A stretch of 64,000 nucleotides of DNA from Tetranychus cinnabarinus (lineage: Eukaryota; Arthropoda; Arachnida; Trombidiformes; Tetranychidae). Under the pieces are notes generated by a model that ran no database searches, was not told where the DNA came from, and was given only the letters and a program-made list of their open reading frames with translations. Shown here piece after piece: positions 28,845 to 38,041 of this stretch; position 1 is the stretch's first letter, and each line of letters opens with the position of its first letter. Both the position numbers and the translations under genes were made by a program. The stretch spans positions 3,596,001 through 3,660,000 of the forward strand of contig WHVY01000007.1 of assembly GCA_022266195.1 (NCBI GenBank), written 5' to 3'.

Positions 28845-29237
28845 TTACGTTTAAACACTAATGATAATTATTCTGCTATTTCCAGCATATTGAGTAACAG
28901 TTAAATCGCATTCTATACACCATCAATTTCATCTTCTAACTCAGCCACTGAATATGAGAAAGAAAAGCAAAACAAATTTTCTCTCTTTGACAGTTATTAT
29001 TATTCAAAATACGCCATCTGTTTTCGATTGATAACACTAGTAAATAAAAAAGCGGTTTAATTTGACATCTCAATCAATAGTTATTAAAAGTCAACTAAAA
29101 TATCAAAGAGAAGATAAAGATGATAATTAATATTCTGAGCATTCTGAGAAAATCTGAATAATTAACTATGCAACAATTCACCCAACAAACCGTCTTTATT
29201 GTATAATAAATTGTAACCGTTCATTACAGTTTCCTTA
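28845..29237 (-). promoter_or_regulatory. Probable 5' UTR and promoter of C3G
   Basis: This is the sequence between the C3G start codon and the retroelement target site. It carries CGCCATCT at 29012-29019, which reads AGATGGCG on the gene's strand about 170 bases upstream of the ATG. The same motif stands upstream of SFT2 across the insertion. No TATA box is obvious. Before the retroelement arrived, this and 37618-38041 formed one divergent promoter of about 0.8 kb. Confidence 0.45.
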
Positions 29238-29241
29238 CATG
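29238..29241. repeat. Target-site duplication CATG (left)
   Basis: CATG abuts the outer end of the left LTR and is repeated directly after the right LTR at 37614-37617. A 4-bp duplication fits Ty3/gypsy integration. Confidence 0.85.
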
Positions 29242-29558
29242 TGATCAGTTTAAAGTTGGTTGTTTAATAATGGAGAGGTGTATATAATAAAAACCAATAC
29301 TTTAATGATGATTTGTTCAACAAGAACGAGTTGTTTTATACTTGATTTGATATAAAATAGAAAGAGAAAACAAGAAAGAGAAGCGAACACCTTTTCATTT
29401 GCGTCAATGTTTAATTGACGCAAATTGTCAATCAAAAGAAACATGTTTTAAGATAGTTTTAAAAAAACAAATCAATCAATTAAGGTTATCTCATGAGATA
29501 ATGGTGTTCATCTTTTGTATTGTCAATTACATTGACGGAAAGGTGTTAATCTTTTACA
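29242..29558 (-). repeat. 3' LTR of the retroelement (317 bp)
   Basis: Same sequence as 37297-37613 by eye, at an offset of 8055 bases. On the element's strand it starts TGTAAAAG and ends CTGATCA. The 64-codon open frame inside each LTR (29250-29444, 37305-37499) is a by-product of this repeat, not a gene. Confidence 0.95.
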
Positions 29559-29567
29559 TTTCCCTCG
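29559..29567 (-). other. Polypurine tract next to the 3' LTR
   Basis: On the element's strand the bases just before the LTR read CGAGGGAAA. This is the usual place for the purine tract that primes plus-strand DNA synthesis. It is short but correctly positioned. Confidence 0.6.
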
Positions 29568-29610
29568 GTCCAGCTTCAAAAGGTCTCTCTTTTGATCAAA
29601 TGTCCATGGT

Positions 29611-32600
29611 TTAGTAGAGATGATCCACTCGGTAATCGTTATGCTTGTTTCTTTTTTTTACTTGAATTGTGGATACTAAACCAATGAATGGTTTACTCTC
29701 TTTTCGTTTAGGTTGAAGGTATCCGTGATATTTAGGTCTTTTGCATCTACACAAACGGCAAATACAAATTAATAAGATGATGACAACGAGGATACCAATG
29801 ACGATGTAAAGGTTGAATGGTTCCTTTGAAATTCGTCTTAGATGTGACATAACATCGACTGTAGTTAAATTAACAGAAACTGGTTTTAAATTGAAGTCAT
29901 GGATTTCAGAGTCAAGCATGAGATTGATCTTCAGAGTTTCAAATGTATTAACCGTCATACGAAATGAGCTCACATCGTACGCTCTTTTACCAATTTTAAA
30001 GCTGACATTTCTTGCCAATCGAAAAGGATAGATAGGACATGTTTTTGTTATACCAAATACGGTTATATTTTCGTTGAAGCAGTAGATGTAAAGCTCTTCA
30101 TTGGATATTTTGATTTGAACATCTACTTTTTTTAGTCTTTCAACACAATTGCCAGTTTCCCAATAATCCTTCAAATCAATATTATCAGTTTGGAAACAGT
30201 CATCATCTGTTGGATTTAAAATCGTACTATCTGTATTTTCAACGTCGTCTTTTTCAAAAGGACAAATCATTGAATCTCGCCAAATCACATATTTGGGACC
30301 AACATAAGTTTTAGTACAATAATGACTGCCGTTGAATTCATTCAACCGAAAAGGGTCAACTTTGTAAATGGTTTTGTTTTTATCAATAATAGCAGATTCA
30401 AATGTTAACCTGAGTTTACGTGTTTCGAGATTAGATCCATCAAATTCACAAGCGAAATTCCTAGCTAAGTCAGATGGACAGGAATCTCCACAAGGTAATT
30501 TCACATCAAAAAGTTTTAACAGCATTGGGTTTAACTTTCTCTTATGAATATCAGGTTCAATCATTTCCAATTTTTGTTTGATTGCTGACAGTTCCATTAT
30601 GGTTTTTGAAGTAGTCAAAATACTCAAGGGTGAATACTTAAAATATTGGTTGACTCTCTGTCTCATGTTTTTCATTTCTCTTGCAATATTTTGCTGATTT
30701 TCAGTTAGATTTTTCAGAGCTTCACCAATGATTTTATCATTTTTAAATTGATCATCCAATTTAACCCATAGACTGTTAATTTCTTCGTCTTGCTGTATGT
30801 TGGAATAAAGATTGTAAGCAGGCAAAGCTTGACTTAGTACACCAACTATGGACGAAACACCAATGAATAGACCCAAGGCTAATAAAGGAAATGCTCTCTT
30901 CGTTCTTGGTTTACTTGGACATAGTTGTTTTAAAGTTTTATAAACCATATCTTCAGTAGTTTGCGTACAGACTTGATTAGTAACCATTTGTAATTTGTTG
31001 AAGTCTGTAATCCAGTCGTCAGCAACGACAGCTGCTGTACAAGTCGGACATGTTTGACATACAGGACAACGTGATTCAGGACAAACTGAAACTGCTGCAG
31101 GACAGTTCCTTTCAGGACATGTTTTGCACACAGGACAATTGCATGGTGTGGAAAGATTTACTGCAGGGCATGTTACCGGTGGACAATTGCACGGACTGTC
31201 ATCAACTCTACAATCATTGATGTTACATGTTTTCCCTCGATCTTCACCATGAAGAACTGTGAATTTAGTTATTTTAGTTGTCCTACCTTGAGCTACAAGA
31301 TCATTACTTTCAGGATCTATAAAGTAACAAAGATCATCCGTCTGTTTATCTGTAGGACTGCAAGAAAGAATGTCATTAGTTGTCTCTCTTTTGCTTCTTG
31401 TTATAATTGGACAAGGAGATTTCATCGCAATCAAAATATTATGGTTAATTTGCCCAAGGATGATTGGTTTATCACTGGTTCTCCAAGTAATAAATGGTGC
31501 TTTAGTGAAGGCATTCAAAGTTGGTAAAATACTCAAAATTACCATAAAACATACAAGGTTATTAACAGAAGGGGTTGAGGGTTTTTGTTGCTTAATTTGT
31601 TGATTCTTTTTGTTATCTCGCGGATTACCAGAAATTTGCCTTTGGCGTCTTTTAGGTGTTGTTTGTTCAATTACCTCCACAGGTTCAAAATACTTTTTTA
31701 ATCGATTGATGTGAGCTCTCTTCAATTCACCTTTACCTCCAGGATTCTTTAAGACATAAGTGGTTTCACCTATTCGTTTTTCCACGATGTAAGGGCCTTT
31801 GAATAATGGAGAAAATTTGGTTTCTCTAAAATCATTTTTGAGAAGAACCGAATCACCTTTTTCAAAAACTTTAAAATCTTTATCTTGATCATGTTGAAAT
31901 TTTTGACTCTCTTTCGCTGTTTGAGCATGGTTCATGGCCATTTCTCGAATCGCTGGCCATTGTTCTTCGATGAAAGTAACATATTTATTTAGAGACATAG
32001 GTGGTGTTTTTTGATTATTTCTTTCAACAGCAACATCAATCGGAAGTTTAGGTTCTCGACCATACAACAAGTAAAATGGTGATGCTTTAGTACTTGTGTT
32101 ATTAGAAGTGTTGTAAGCAAACGTTATCATAGGCAAGATAATGTGCCAATTTTCTTGATCTTTTACATAATGACTGATCATTTTACATAAGGTTTGGTTT
32201 GTTTTTTCAACAAGACCATTTGTTTGGGGATGGTAAGGAGAGGAGAGGAAATGTTCAGTTTTAAAGAAGAAATTCACCTCTTTAATTAGTTTAGAGATAA
32301 AATTTCTTCCTTGATCACTGATAATGATTTTGGGGCAACCATGTTGGGACATAATTTTTTCAATTAGGAATTTAGCAACTGTTGTGGATTTTTGATCACT
32401 CGTTGCGCGTGTTTCAGCCCAGCGTGTGAAATAATCAGTTGCAACAATTATGTATTGTTTTCCCTTCGAAATGGGTAAAGGACCAACTAGATCAATTCCT
32501 AATTTTTCGAAAGGATGGGAAGTAGTTATTGATTGGAGAGGAGCTTCTAATTTAGCTGGTCCTTTCTTATTGGTCTGACAAATCGCACATCTTTTAACGT

Positions 32601-32631
32601 AGTCATTAATGTGAGTTGTCATTTTGGCCAA
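29611..32631 (-). CDS. Retroelement frame: integrase core and C-terminus fused in frame to an envelope-like protein
   Basis: A 1006-codon frame. Residues 1-330 are integrase: the CxxC half of the zinc domain (CAIC), a DD35E core with D47, D106 and E142, and a GPY-like module (FKGPYIVE). Without a stop it runs into an envelope-like part. That part has a hydrophobic signal-like segment near 358-375, a basic RSKR at 412-415, a cysteine/proline-rich stretch at about 469-531, RTKR at 576-579 followed by a hydrophobic fusion-peptide-like segment, several N-x-S/T sites, a transmembrane segment near 938-960 and a basic tail. Families with such env frames include the insect errantiviruses. Env is normally made from a spliced RNA, but no splice site is proven here. 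The upstream half of the integrase zinc domain is in the previous frame, which overlaps by 13 nt in another phase. Confidence 0.9.
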   Translation of the reverse strand: MAKMTTHINDYVKRCAICQTNKKGPAKLEAPLQSITTSHPFEKLGIDLVGPLPISKGKQYIIVATDYFTRWAETRATSDQKSTTVAKFLIEKIMSQHGCPKIIISDQGRNFISKLIKEVNFFFKTEHFLSSPYHPQTNGLVEKTNQTLCKMISHYVKDQENWHIILPMITFAYNTSNNTSTKASPFYLLYGREPKLPIDVAVERNNQKTPPMSLNKYVTFIEEQWPAIREMAMNHAQTAKESQKFQHDQDKDFKVFEKGDSVLLKNDFRETKFSPLFKGPYIVEKRIGETTYVLKNPGGKGELKRAHINRLKKYFEPVEVIEQTTPKRRQRQISGNPRDNKKNQQIKQQKPSTPSVNNLVCFMVILSILPTLNAFTKAPFITWRTSDKPIILGQINHNILIAMKSPCPIITRSKRETTNDILSCSPTDKQTDDLCYFIDPESNDLVAQGRTTKITKFTVLHGEDRGKTCNINDCRVDDSPCNCPPVTCPAVNLSTPCNCPVCKTCPERNCPAAVSVCPESRCPVCQTCPTCTAAVVADDWITDFNKLQMVTNQVCTQTTEDMVYKTLKQLCPSKPRTKRAFPLLALGLFIGVSSIVGVLSQALPAYNLYSNIQQDEEINSLWVKLDDQFKNDKIIGEALKNLTENQQNIAREMKNMRQRVNQYFKYSPLSILTTSKTIMELSAIKQKLEMIEPDIHKRKLNPMLLKLFDVKLPCGDSCPSDLARNFACEFDGSNLETRKLRLTFESAIIDKNKTIYKVDPFRLNEFNGSHYCTKTYVGPKYVIWRDSMICPFEKDDVENTDSTILNPTDDDCFQTDNIDLKDYWETGNCVERLKKVDVQIKISNEELYIYCFNENITVFGITKTCPIYPFRLARNVSFKIGKRAYDVSSFRMTVNTFETLKINLMLDSEIHDFNLKPVSVNLTTVDVMSHLRRISKEPFNLYIVIGILVVIILLICICRLCRCKRPKYHGYLQPKRKESKPFIGLVSTIQVKKRNKHNDYRVDHLY

Positions 32632-35600
32632 TAATATTTTGACGTTATTCTTTCATAAGTTTTCTGAAAACCTGAATGACCTGAAAGGACATCGTCGTGA
32701 TGTGCTCTAATTATGTCTTGTCTACATTTTTGAGGAACAACTATGTTCCAACTTGTTTCGTAAGGTCTTTTAACGATTCGATAAACAATCCCTTCCTCAA
32801 TTTTGTAACGATTTAATTTGCTTTGAGTTCTCAAAGGCTTTAATGCTTTGTTTTCGATTTCACACTTTAAACTCCTAATGTACGGATCATTTTCTTGTTC
32901 GAGTCTCATTTGATTATCAAATTTTACATTTTGCATGGTTAGGAAAGCAAACAATCTTTCATCATCATCTATTTCTATTTCTGCGTTATCTTCAATATTT
33001 GGATAGCGAGATAAGGCATCACAATCTTTGTGATGTTTTCCTGATTTGTAGATAATTTTGAAAGTGAATTCTTGTAAAAGTAAAGAGTATCTTAATAATC
33101 TAGGTGGAAGATTTTTCTTAGTTTTTAGAAAACAGAGACTACAGTGATCCGTAATGATTTCAAATTCAATCCCTTCAAGATAAGGTCTAAACTTATCTAT
33201 TGCATAAACTATCGCACAACATTCTTTATCACTAATAGCGTAATTCAATTCTGGTCCTCGAAGAAGTCGACTCGCAAACGCCACTGGTTTCCATTGTTTA
33301 TCGTGTTCCTGTAAAATAATTGCACCAACACCATAATGACAAGCATCACAGCGTAGTTGGGTTAGTAATTCAGGGTCATAATGAACCAACATAGGTGGAT
33401 TGATCATTTTATCCCGTAAAGTTTCAAATGCTGTATGTTGTTCTTCCCCCCATTGAAAACCGATATTTTTCTTAGTTAAAGCAGTCAAAGGTCTGGCAAG
33501 AAGGGCAAATCCATTAATAAATTTTCTGAAGTAAGAACAGAGTGCTACAAAAGCTCTAACATCTGTTAAATTCAATGGAACTGGATAATTCTTGATTGCT
33601 TTCAATTTATTTTCATCAGGAAATTGTCCTTCTCTTGTTACCATATGACCTAGATAAAGTATCTGAGAACGTCCGAAGAAACATTTCGAAGGCTTGAGAG
33701 TCAAATTGGCTTTTCGTAATCTTTCAAAAACGATTTTTAAGTGTTCTAAATGTTCCTCAAAGTTTTTAGAGAAAACAATAACATCATCAATATAAACTAG
33801 TACAAATTTATATTTTAATCCAGAAATGACTCTATCCATAAGCCTTTGAAAAGTTGCTGGTGCACAAGAAAGTCCAAATGGCATAACTACGAATTCAAAA
33901 AGACCGTTTTGCGTGATAAAAGCAGTTTTTTCTTGATCACTAGGATCCATAGCTATTTGATAATAACCACTCTTGAGATCCAAAAGACTGAAGTATTTTG
34001 AACCTTGTAAGCAATCTAGTGCTAACTGAATGTCTGGCAAAGGATAAACATCCTTTTTCGTGAGTTCGTTTAGTTTTCGATAGTCAACACAAAATCTTTT
34101 ATCTCCTGTTTTTTTATCAACAATTACAATTGGTGAAGCCCAAGGTGAACTAGATTCAATAACGAAACCATCTTTGATTAATTCATTAATCATGGTATCT
34201 GCTAATTCACGTTTACTTGGAGAAAGTCGGTAAGGTGGCTGATGAACTGGTGGGTTATTACCAGTGTCAATTTTGTGTTGAACTAAATGAGTTTTTCCTA
34301 ATTTATCACCGGGAAAAGAGAAAACCGGTCGATAATCATTCAACAACATCATTAAACAAGCAGATTCGTTTTGTTGTAAAGATTCATCGAGATTAAATTT
34401 GTTTTCATTTTGAACAACATTAGCGATGATTGGTTGACGAGAAGTGGATTGAATTTCCGTTAGTTCATCTTCGCTTAGATCAGATTCATTCCAAGATTCA
34501 GGAAGTGAATCTTCATCATCATTATCGTAAATGGGATTAAGATGTTTAAATTTTTTGTAGCCAATCCAGGCTTTTCGATCTTTACAACCTATTTGTATGT
34601 CAGCTTCACAGGAAATATCTTGTCCAAGTAGGACTTCAATATTTGCTGGTAAACTGTCAACAATCATTACTGTTGCTGCTACAGTTATTTTTTGTTTATC
34701 ATCTATCAATGTTAATTCTAAATCGGTTTGACCGATTGGTTGAATGGGAACGTTACAAGCTGTGTCAGTTCTAGGCCCTTGATATCGAGAGAAAGGTTGA
34801 CCTATTCTGTTAACTACACTTCTAGTGATGATTGTGACATCAGAACCTGTGTCAACAAGAGCTTTAAATCGATTTTGTCGGATTTCAGCATCCATAAAAA
34901 TCAATTTATTATCTTGAACATTATTTAGAAAATTGAAAAATAATCCGAGGCTAGTTTGTGTATCAACTACCCTTGCATTTTGCCATCTTCCTGTATTTTG
35001 TGTGTTGTTTTGAGGATTACTTTGATTACTTTGATTTGTGAAAGGATAATTGGTGCCGTTCATCTGATTGCTGTATTGGTAATTATTTCTTTGTGGTGGA
35101 TTTCTATTTTGATTGTTACTTTGATAATTTCTCTGCCTTTCATCGTACAAACGTTTTCTACACTCTCTATATCTATGTCCTATTTTCTTACAATAATCAC
35201 AAGTGTTTGGAATGGGAGGAGGAGGTCTGTTTGTAGTTTCTTTAAGTGTCAATGAGGTTAATTTTTCTCCGATCGCCTCGACTGATTTCTTTAAATCGAT
35301 AACTATTCTTTCAATGTTAGACCTATCGACCATCTCCCTTTCTTTTTGAATTTCTTTATTCCTATTGTAAGTTTGTTGTGCTTTTTTACTTCTTGTAAGC
35401 AAATCTTGTACGGTTTCGAAATCAAATTGGTCCATGAATTGGACTAATTCAGGCAGCATTCCTCTTAAAATTGTTCTGATAATTTGTTTTTCTGGCATTT
35501 TCGCGTCATATCTTCTACAAAGATCTTTCATTTCCAAAATGTAGGCAACAACTGATTGACCAGGGAATTGTTTGTTTTCATAAATTCTCTCTTCTAACAT

Positions 35601-35636
35601 TGCTCTGTAGTCAGAAGAACAAAGGTCTTTCACCAT
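32619..35636 (-). CDS. Retroelement gag (C-terminal part), protease, reverse transcriptase, RNase H and start of integrase
   Basis: A 1005-codon frame. It contains a capsid-like helical region, a CCHC zinc knuckle at residues 146-159 (CDYCKKIGHRYREC), a protease active site at 262-270 (DTGSDVTII) and reverse transcriptase with the YIDD box near 615. RNase H follows (DACHYGVGA, SDKE, TDHCSL), then the first half of the integrase zinc domain (HHDDVLSGHSG). The active-site residues that I can check are intact. Gag nucleocapsid and pol lie in one frame, unlike gypsy itself where a frameshift separates them. The frame stops within an A-run just after YYWPK, in the middle of the integrase zinc domain, and the remainder continues in the next frame. 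Confidence 0.92.
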   Translation of the reverse strand: MVKDLCSSDYRAMLEERIYENKQFPGQSVVAYILEMKDLCRRYDAKMPEKQIIRTILRGMLPELVQFMDQFDFETVQDLLTRSKKAQQTYNRNKEIQKEREMVDRSNIERIVIDLKKSVEAIGEKLTSLTLKETTNRPPPPIPNTCDYCKKIGHRYRECRKRLYDERQRNYQSNNQNRNPPQRNNYQYSNQMNGTNYPFTNQSNQSNPQNNTQNTGRWQNARVVDTQTSLGLFFNFLNNVQDNKLIFMDAEIRQNRFKALVDTGSDVTIITRSVVNRIGQPFSRYQGPRTDTACNVPIQPIGQTDLELTLIDDKQKITVAATVMIVDSLPANIEVLLGQDISCEADIQIGCKDRKAWIGYKKFKHLNPIYDNDDEDSLPESWNESDLSEDELTEIQSTSRQPIIANVVQNENKFNLDESLQQNESACLMMLLNDYRPVFSFPGDKLGKTHLVQHKIDTGNNPPVHQPPYRLSPSKRELADTMINELIKDGFVIESSSPWASPIVIVDKKTGDKRFCVDYRKLNELTKKDVYPLPDIQLALDCLQGSKYFSLLDLKSGYYQIAMDPSDQEKTAFITQNGLFEFVVMPFGLSCAPATFQRLMDRVISGLKYKFVLVYIDDVIVFSKNFEEHLEHLKIVFERLRKANLTLKPSKCFFGRSQILYLGHMVTREGQFPDENKLKAIKNYPVPLNLTDVRAFVALCSYFRKFINGFALLARPLTALTKKNIGFQWGEEQHTAFETLRDKMINPPMLVHYDPELLTQLRCDACHYGVGAIILQEHDKQWKPVAFASRLLRGPELNYAISDKECCAIVYAIDKFRPYLEGIEFEIITDHCSLCFLKTKKNLPPRLLRYSLLLQEFTFKIIYKSGKHHKDCDALSRYPNIEDNAEIEIDDDERLFAFLTMQNVKFDNQMRLEQENDPYIRSLKCEIENKALKPLRTQSKLNRYKIEEGIVYRIVKRPYETSWNIVVPQKCRQDIIRAHHDDVLSGHSGFQKTYERITSKYYWPK

Positions 35637-35905
35637 TTTTGTTTAAGCTCATAGTAATTACTCTCGTCACCATAAGAAGCGTACCATCTTCTTGTGGTAC
35701 CTTGTAAATACATGGGAAGACGTTTAAGTCTTGTTTTATCATCCCATCCTGTAGCTTTTGTTTCGAACTCATAATTCTCAAACCACTCAACTAAATCACT
35801 AACTGTATCATCTAACATGGATATATTTGATGGTTTAACTTCAGTAATAGTTGTTAGAATCTGAGGAATTGGCTCAGGAGGGCTAGCATTATCGTTATCT
35901 CCCAT
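35630..35905 (-). CDS. Retroelement gag, N-terminal portion
   Basis: A 91-codon frame beginning MGDNDNAS and containing the RLKRLPMYLQGTTRRWY segment typical of Ty3/gypsy gag, just upstream of the capsid. It stops 7 nt inside the next frame, which continues the same domain in a different phase, so gag is split by a one-base frame change. Whether this is a mutation, an assembly error or programmed frameshifting is open. Confidence 0.8.
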   Translation of the reverse strand: MGDNDNASPPEPIPQILTTITEVKPSNISMLDDTVSDLVEWFENYEFETKATGWDDKTRLKRLPMYLQGTTRRWYASYGDESNYYELKQKW

Positions 35906-35984
35906 TGTTAGTTTTTAATAATTTTACACCAAAATTAATAAAAATAACCCAAATTTATTTAAAAGAAAATGAAAAAAATAGAAA

Positions 35985-36344
35985 TCAATCCACAAATCGT
36001 CTCCAATCTCGTGCTCGCTGCCAACGTGTTTTCTTTTGCTTTAATTCGCTCGATCCCGGGATGTATGGTTTTTTGTTTGGATCAGGTTTTGCAGGATAGA
36101 TATAGCTGTTTTTTGTTTGATAAACAATGAAATGTACGATGTCTCTTGGGTCACTATGTTGTAAACCGGTTATTAATTGTAAATTATTTGTTGTCTGGTA
36201 ATCATTTGACTTATCCCTAAATTTCAAGGCAGTTTGATCTGCTAATGCAAACGCCTTTTGTGCTTCTAATAATAACTCTGGATTCTTTCGTCCATGATCT
36301 AAAAATTTTCTTTTCAAAACTAATGCTGTTTTAAAAGTTTTCAC
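35985..36344 (-). CDS. Small retroelement frame upstream of gag, unrecognised
   Basis: A 119-codon frame, rich in Lys/Arg/Gln, with the run PDPNKKPYIPGSSELKQKK and a basic C-terminus (RWQRARDWRRF). It lies between the leader frame and gag in element orientation. It could be an additional gag-linked or accessory product, part of a spliced leader, or chance. I recognise no family. Confidence 0.35.
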   Translation of the reverse strand: MKTFKTALVLKRKFLDHGRKNPELLLEAQKAFALADQTALKFRDKSNDYQTTNNLQLITGLQHSDPRDIVHFIVYQTKNSYIYPAKPDPNKKPYIPGSSELKQKKTRWQRARDWRRFVD

Positions 36345-36639
36345 GATTCTCCTTTCAAATTGTCTTAGACTGATGTAATCTTTTTCACAATTGGTTTCTA
36401 GCTTTTTAATTTTGTTGTGTAATCTTGAGTTTTTATTGCGTCTACGTTGACGGTCGAGAGGGACATTAACTGAAGAAAAAAATAGAAAATGAAACTAAAA
36501 TTAGGACTTTCTTGTGCATAAACTCGACAACTTCTTACTGCGTACAAAATCATACACCTTGAACGCTATTCTAGGTTCGCAGCACCGGGCGCTTTCCGCT
36601 TTGGAGCTGCCCTGGCTTCTAGCAAACTTTCGAATGTGA

Positions 36640-37278
36640 CTAACCTTGGATTGCTGATGAATTCGATGGGCAAGAGTTAGCTGAACCAATGACAGTGGAC
36701 CTGTTGAATGAATTATTATTAGTAATATTGGTGCGTTTTAAATTTAGTAAAGTTGATTCGTTAGTGCCAACAGAACGAATACTCCCAAATGAAGAGAATT
36801 GCGGACCAAAACCAGCAGAACGAGAAAGACACGAAGATGCGGTTTGAGGAGATGTAGTAGGTAGAGGACGATCAGTCAAACAAGACCCAGTTACCTTATT
36901 AAATTTGAGCCGATTTAAAATCGAAGAGAGAGAACGAGTGGGTGAAGTCACAGTGGTTACTGAAGTTGTGAGGGAAGTACCAGAAGAACTTGAAGGATCG
37001 AGAGAGATATCAGGCGAATTGCAATAATTGGAATCAACGAGAGAAGAACATAAAGCCACAGAGTCAGAGGGAACAATTAGACTAGAATCGATGATAGAAC
37101 TTCCAAGAGAAGGTTCAAGACAGGAGGCTGAGTTACCAGTGAGAGAAGAACCAAGCGAAGAACTATTGGTTGAAAATATTAGCTGTGAATCACGTTTGTA
37201 AACAATGACTCGTTTAGTGAATGCTAAAGGCGTTGGGCTAGAGATAGTTATTGAAGTTGATGAAGCAGGGCAGACCAT
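36640..37278 (-). CDS. Ser/Thr-rich leader frame starting at the primer-binding site
   Basis: A 212-codon frame whose ATG overlaps the inner edge of the primer-binding site, only about 20 nt inside the 5' LTR. More than a third of the residues are Ser or Thr and there are no obvious domains. Its length without stops in AT-rich DNA argues for selection or for recent capture. It ends about 740 nt before the gag start. The function is unknown. Confidence 0.45.
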   Translation of the reverse strand: MVCPASSTSITISSPTPLAFTKRVIVYKRDSQLIFSTNSSSLGSSLTGNSASCLEPSLGSSIIDSSLIVPSDSVALCSSLVDSNYCNSPDISLDPSSSSGTSLTTSVTTVTSPTRSLSSILNRLKFNKVTGSCLTDRPLPTTSPQTASSCLSRSAGFGPQFSSFGSIRSVGTNESTLLNLKRTNITNNNSFNRSTVIGSANSCPSNSSAIQG

Positions 37279-37294
37279 CCTGCCGTGGTCGCCA
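37277..37294 (-). other. Primer-binding site
   Basis: On the element's strand, starting two bases after the 5' LTR, the sequence reads TGGCGACCACGGCAGGAT. TGG is the complement of a tRNA CCA end. The following bases resemble the 3' end of a tRNA-Arg-like acceptor stem, but the exact primer cannot be assigned without the host tRNA set. Confidence 0.75.
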
Positions 37295-37296
37295 GT

Positions 37297-37613
37297 TGAT
37301 CAGTTTAAAGTTGGTTGTTTAATAATGGAGAGGTGTATATAATAAAAACCAATACTTTAATGATGATTTGTTCAACAAGAACGAGTTGTTTTATACTTGA
37401 TTTGATATAAAATAGAAAGAGAAAACAAGAAAGAGAAGCGAACACCTTTTCATTTGCGTCAATGTTTAATTGACGCAAATTGTCAATCAAAAGAAACATG
37501 TTTTAAGATAGTTTTAAAAAAACAAATCAATCAATTAAGGTTATCTCATGAGATAATGGTGTTCATCTTTTGTATTGTCAATTACATTGACGGAAAGGTG
37601 TTAATCTTTTACA
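37297..37613 (-). repeat. 5' LTR of the retroelement (317 bp)
   Basis: Direct repeat of 29242-29558 with no difference that I could find. It is followed at 37614-37617 by the second CATG of the target duplication. As the 5' LTR it should hold the element's promoter, which fires away from SFT2 toward C3G. Antisense effects on either neighbour are possible but unproven. Confidence 0.95.
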
Positions 37614-37617
37614 CATG
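37614..37617. repeat. Target-site duplication CATG (right)
   Basis: Partner of 29238-29241, directly adjoining the right LTR. Confidence 0.85.
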
Positions 37618-38041
37618 TACATTGAAATGACTATTATAGTTTATCAGATGCTTTGGATTTTCCAGTTATGTATGATTATTTAATTCACTATCAGATTGGA
37701 AATTGATCTGATGAAACAAATAATCTGAGCTTGAAGTTAATATTAATATTGAATTATATTTTAATCTTAATATTTCAGACTAACGTGAAACTGCATAAGA
37801 GTTAGTAAACGCTTCATTAGATGGCGCCTTAAGTTTCAAATCTAATTTGGCGAGACAGATAAGCAATATTTCTGTTTTAACGCCTCAAGAATATTGTTTT
37901 GTGTCTTTGTTCATAATTAATAATTAATTTGTTTTCTGATTAAGTTATTTTATTTATAATTGTATCTTCTATTCTTGTGACTATTCTTGCATCCGGTTTG
38001 CTGTAAAATTTCTTTCTTTAAAAAGATCTCATTGAAAAATT
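37618..38041 (+). promoter_or_regulatory. Promoter and 5' UTR of the SFT2 gene
   Basis: The sequence between the retroelement and the SFT2 start. It carries AGATGGCGCC at 37819-37828, about 215 bases upstream of the ATG, the same core as in the C3G promoter. No clear TATA box at the expected distance. The retroelement boundary is about 425 bases from the start codon. Confidence 0.45.

Larger units (their letters stand above)
29242..37613 (-). mobile_element. Complete env-containing Ty3/gypsy LTR retroelement (errantivirus-like), 8372 bp
   Basis: Two 317-bp LTRs in direct orientation (29242-29558 and 37297-37613) bracket gag, protease, reverse transcriptase, RNase H, integrase and an envelope-like reading frame, all on the minus strand. 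The ends are TG...CA. A tRNA primer-binding site lies two bases inside the 5' LTR (on the right) and a purine-rich tract lies next to the 3' LTR. The target duplication is CATG. I see no base difference between the LTRs, which indicates a very recent insertion. Gag and pol are each interrupted by a one-base frame change in an A-run (35630-35636 and 32619-32631), so the copy is either damaged, mis-assembled or dependent on frameshifting. It sits between the divergent promoters of C3G and SFT2. Confidence 0.95.

Noticed and set aside
29250..29444. 64-codon frame found twice (also 37305-37499)
   Set aside because: It is the same stretch of the two LTRs, not a gene.
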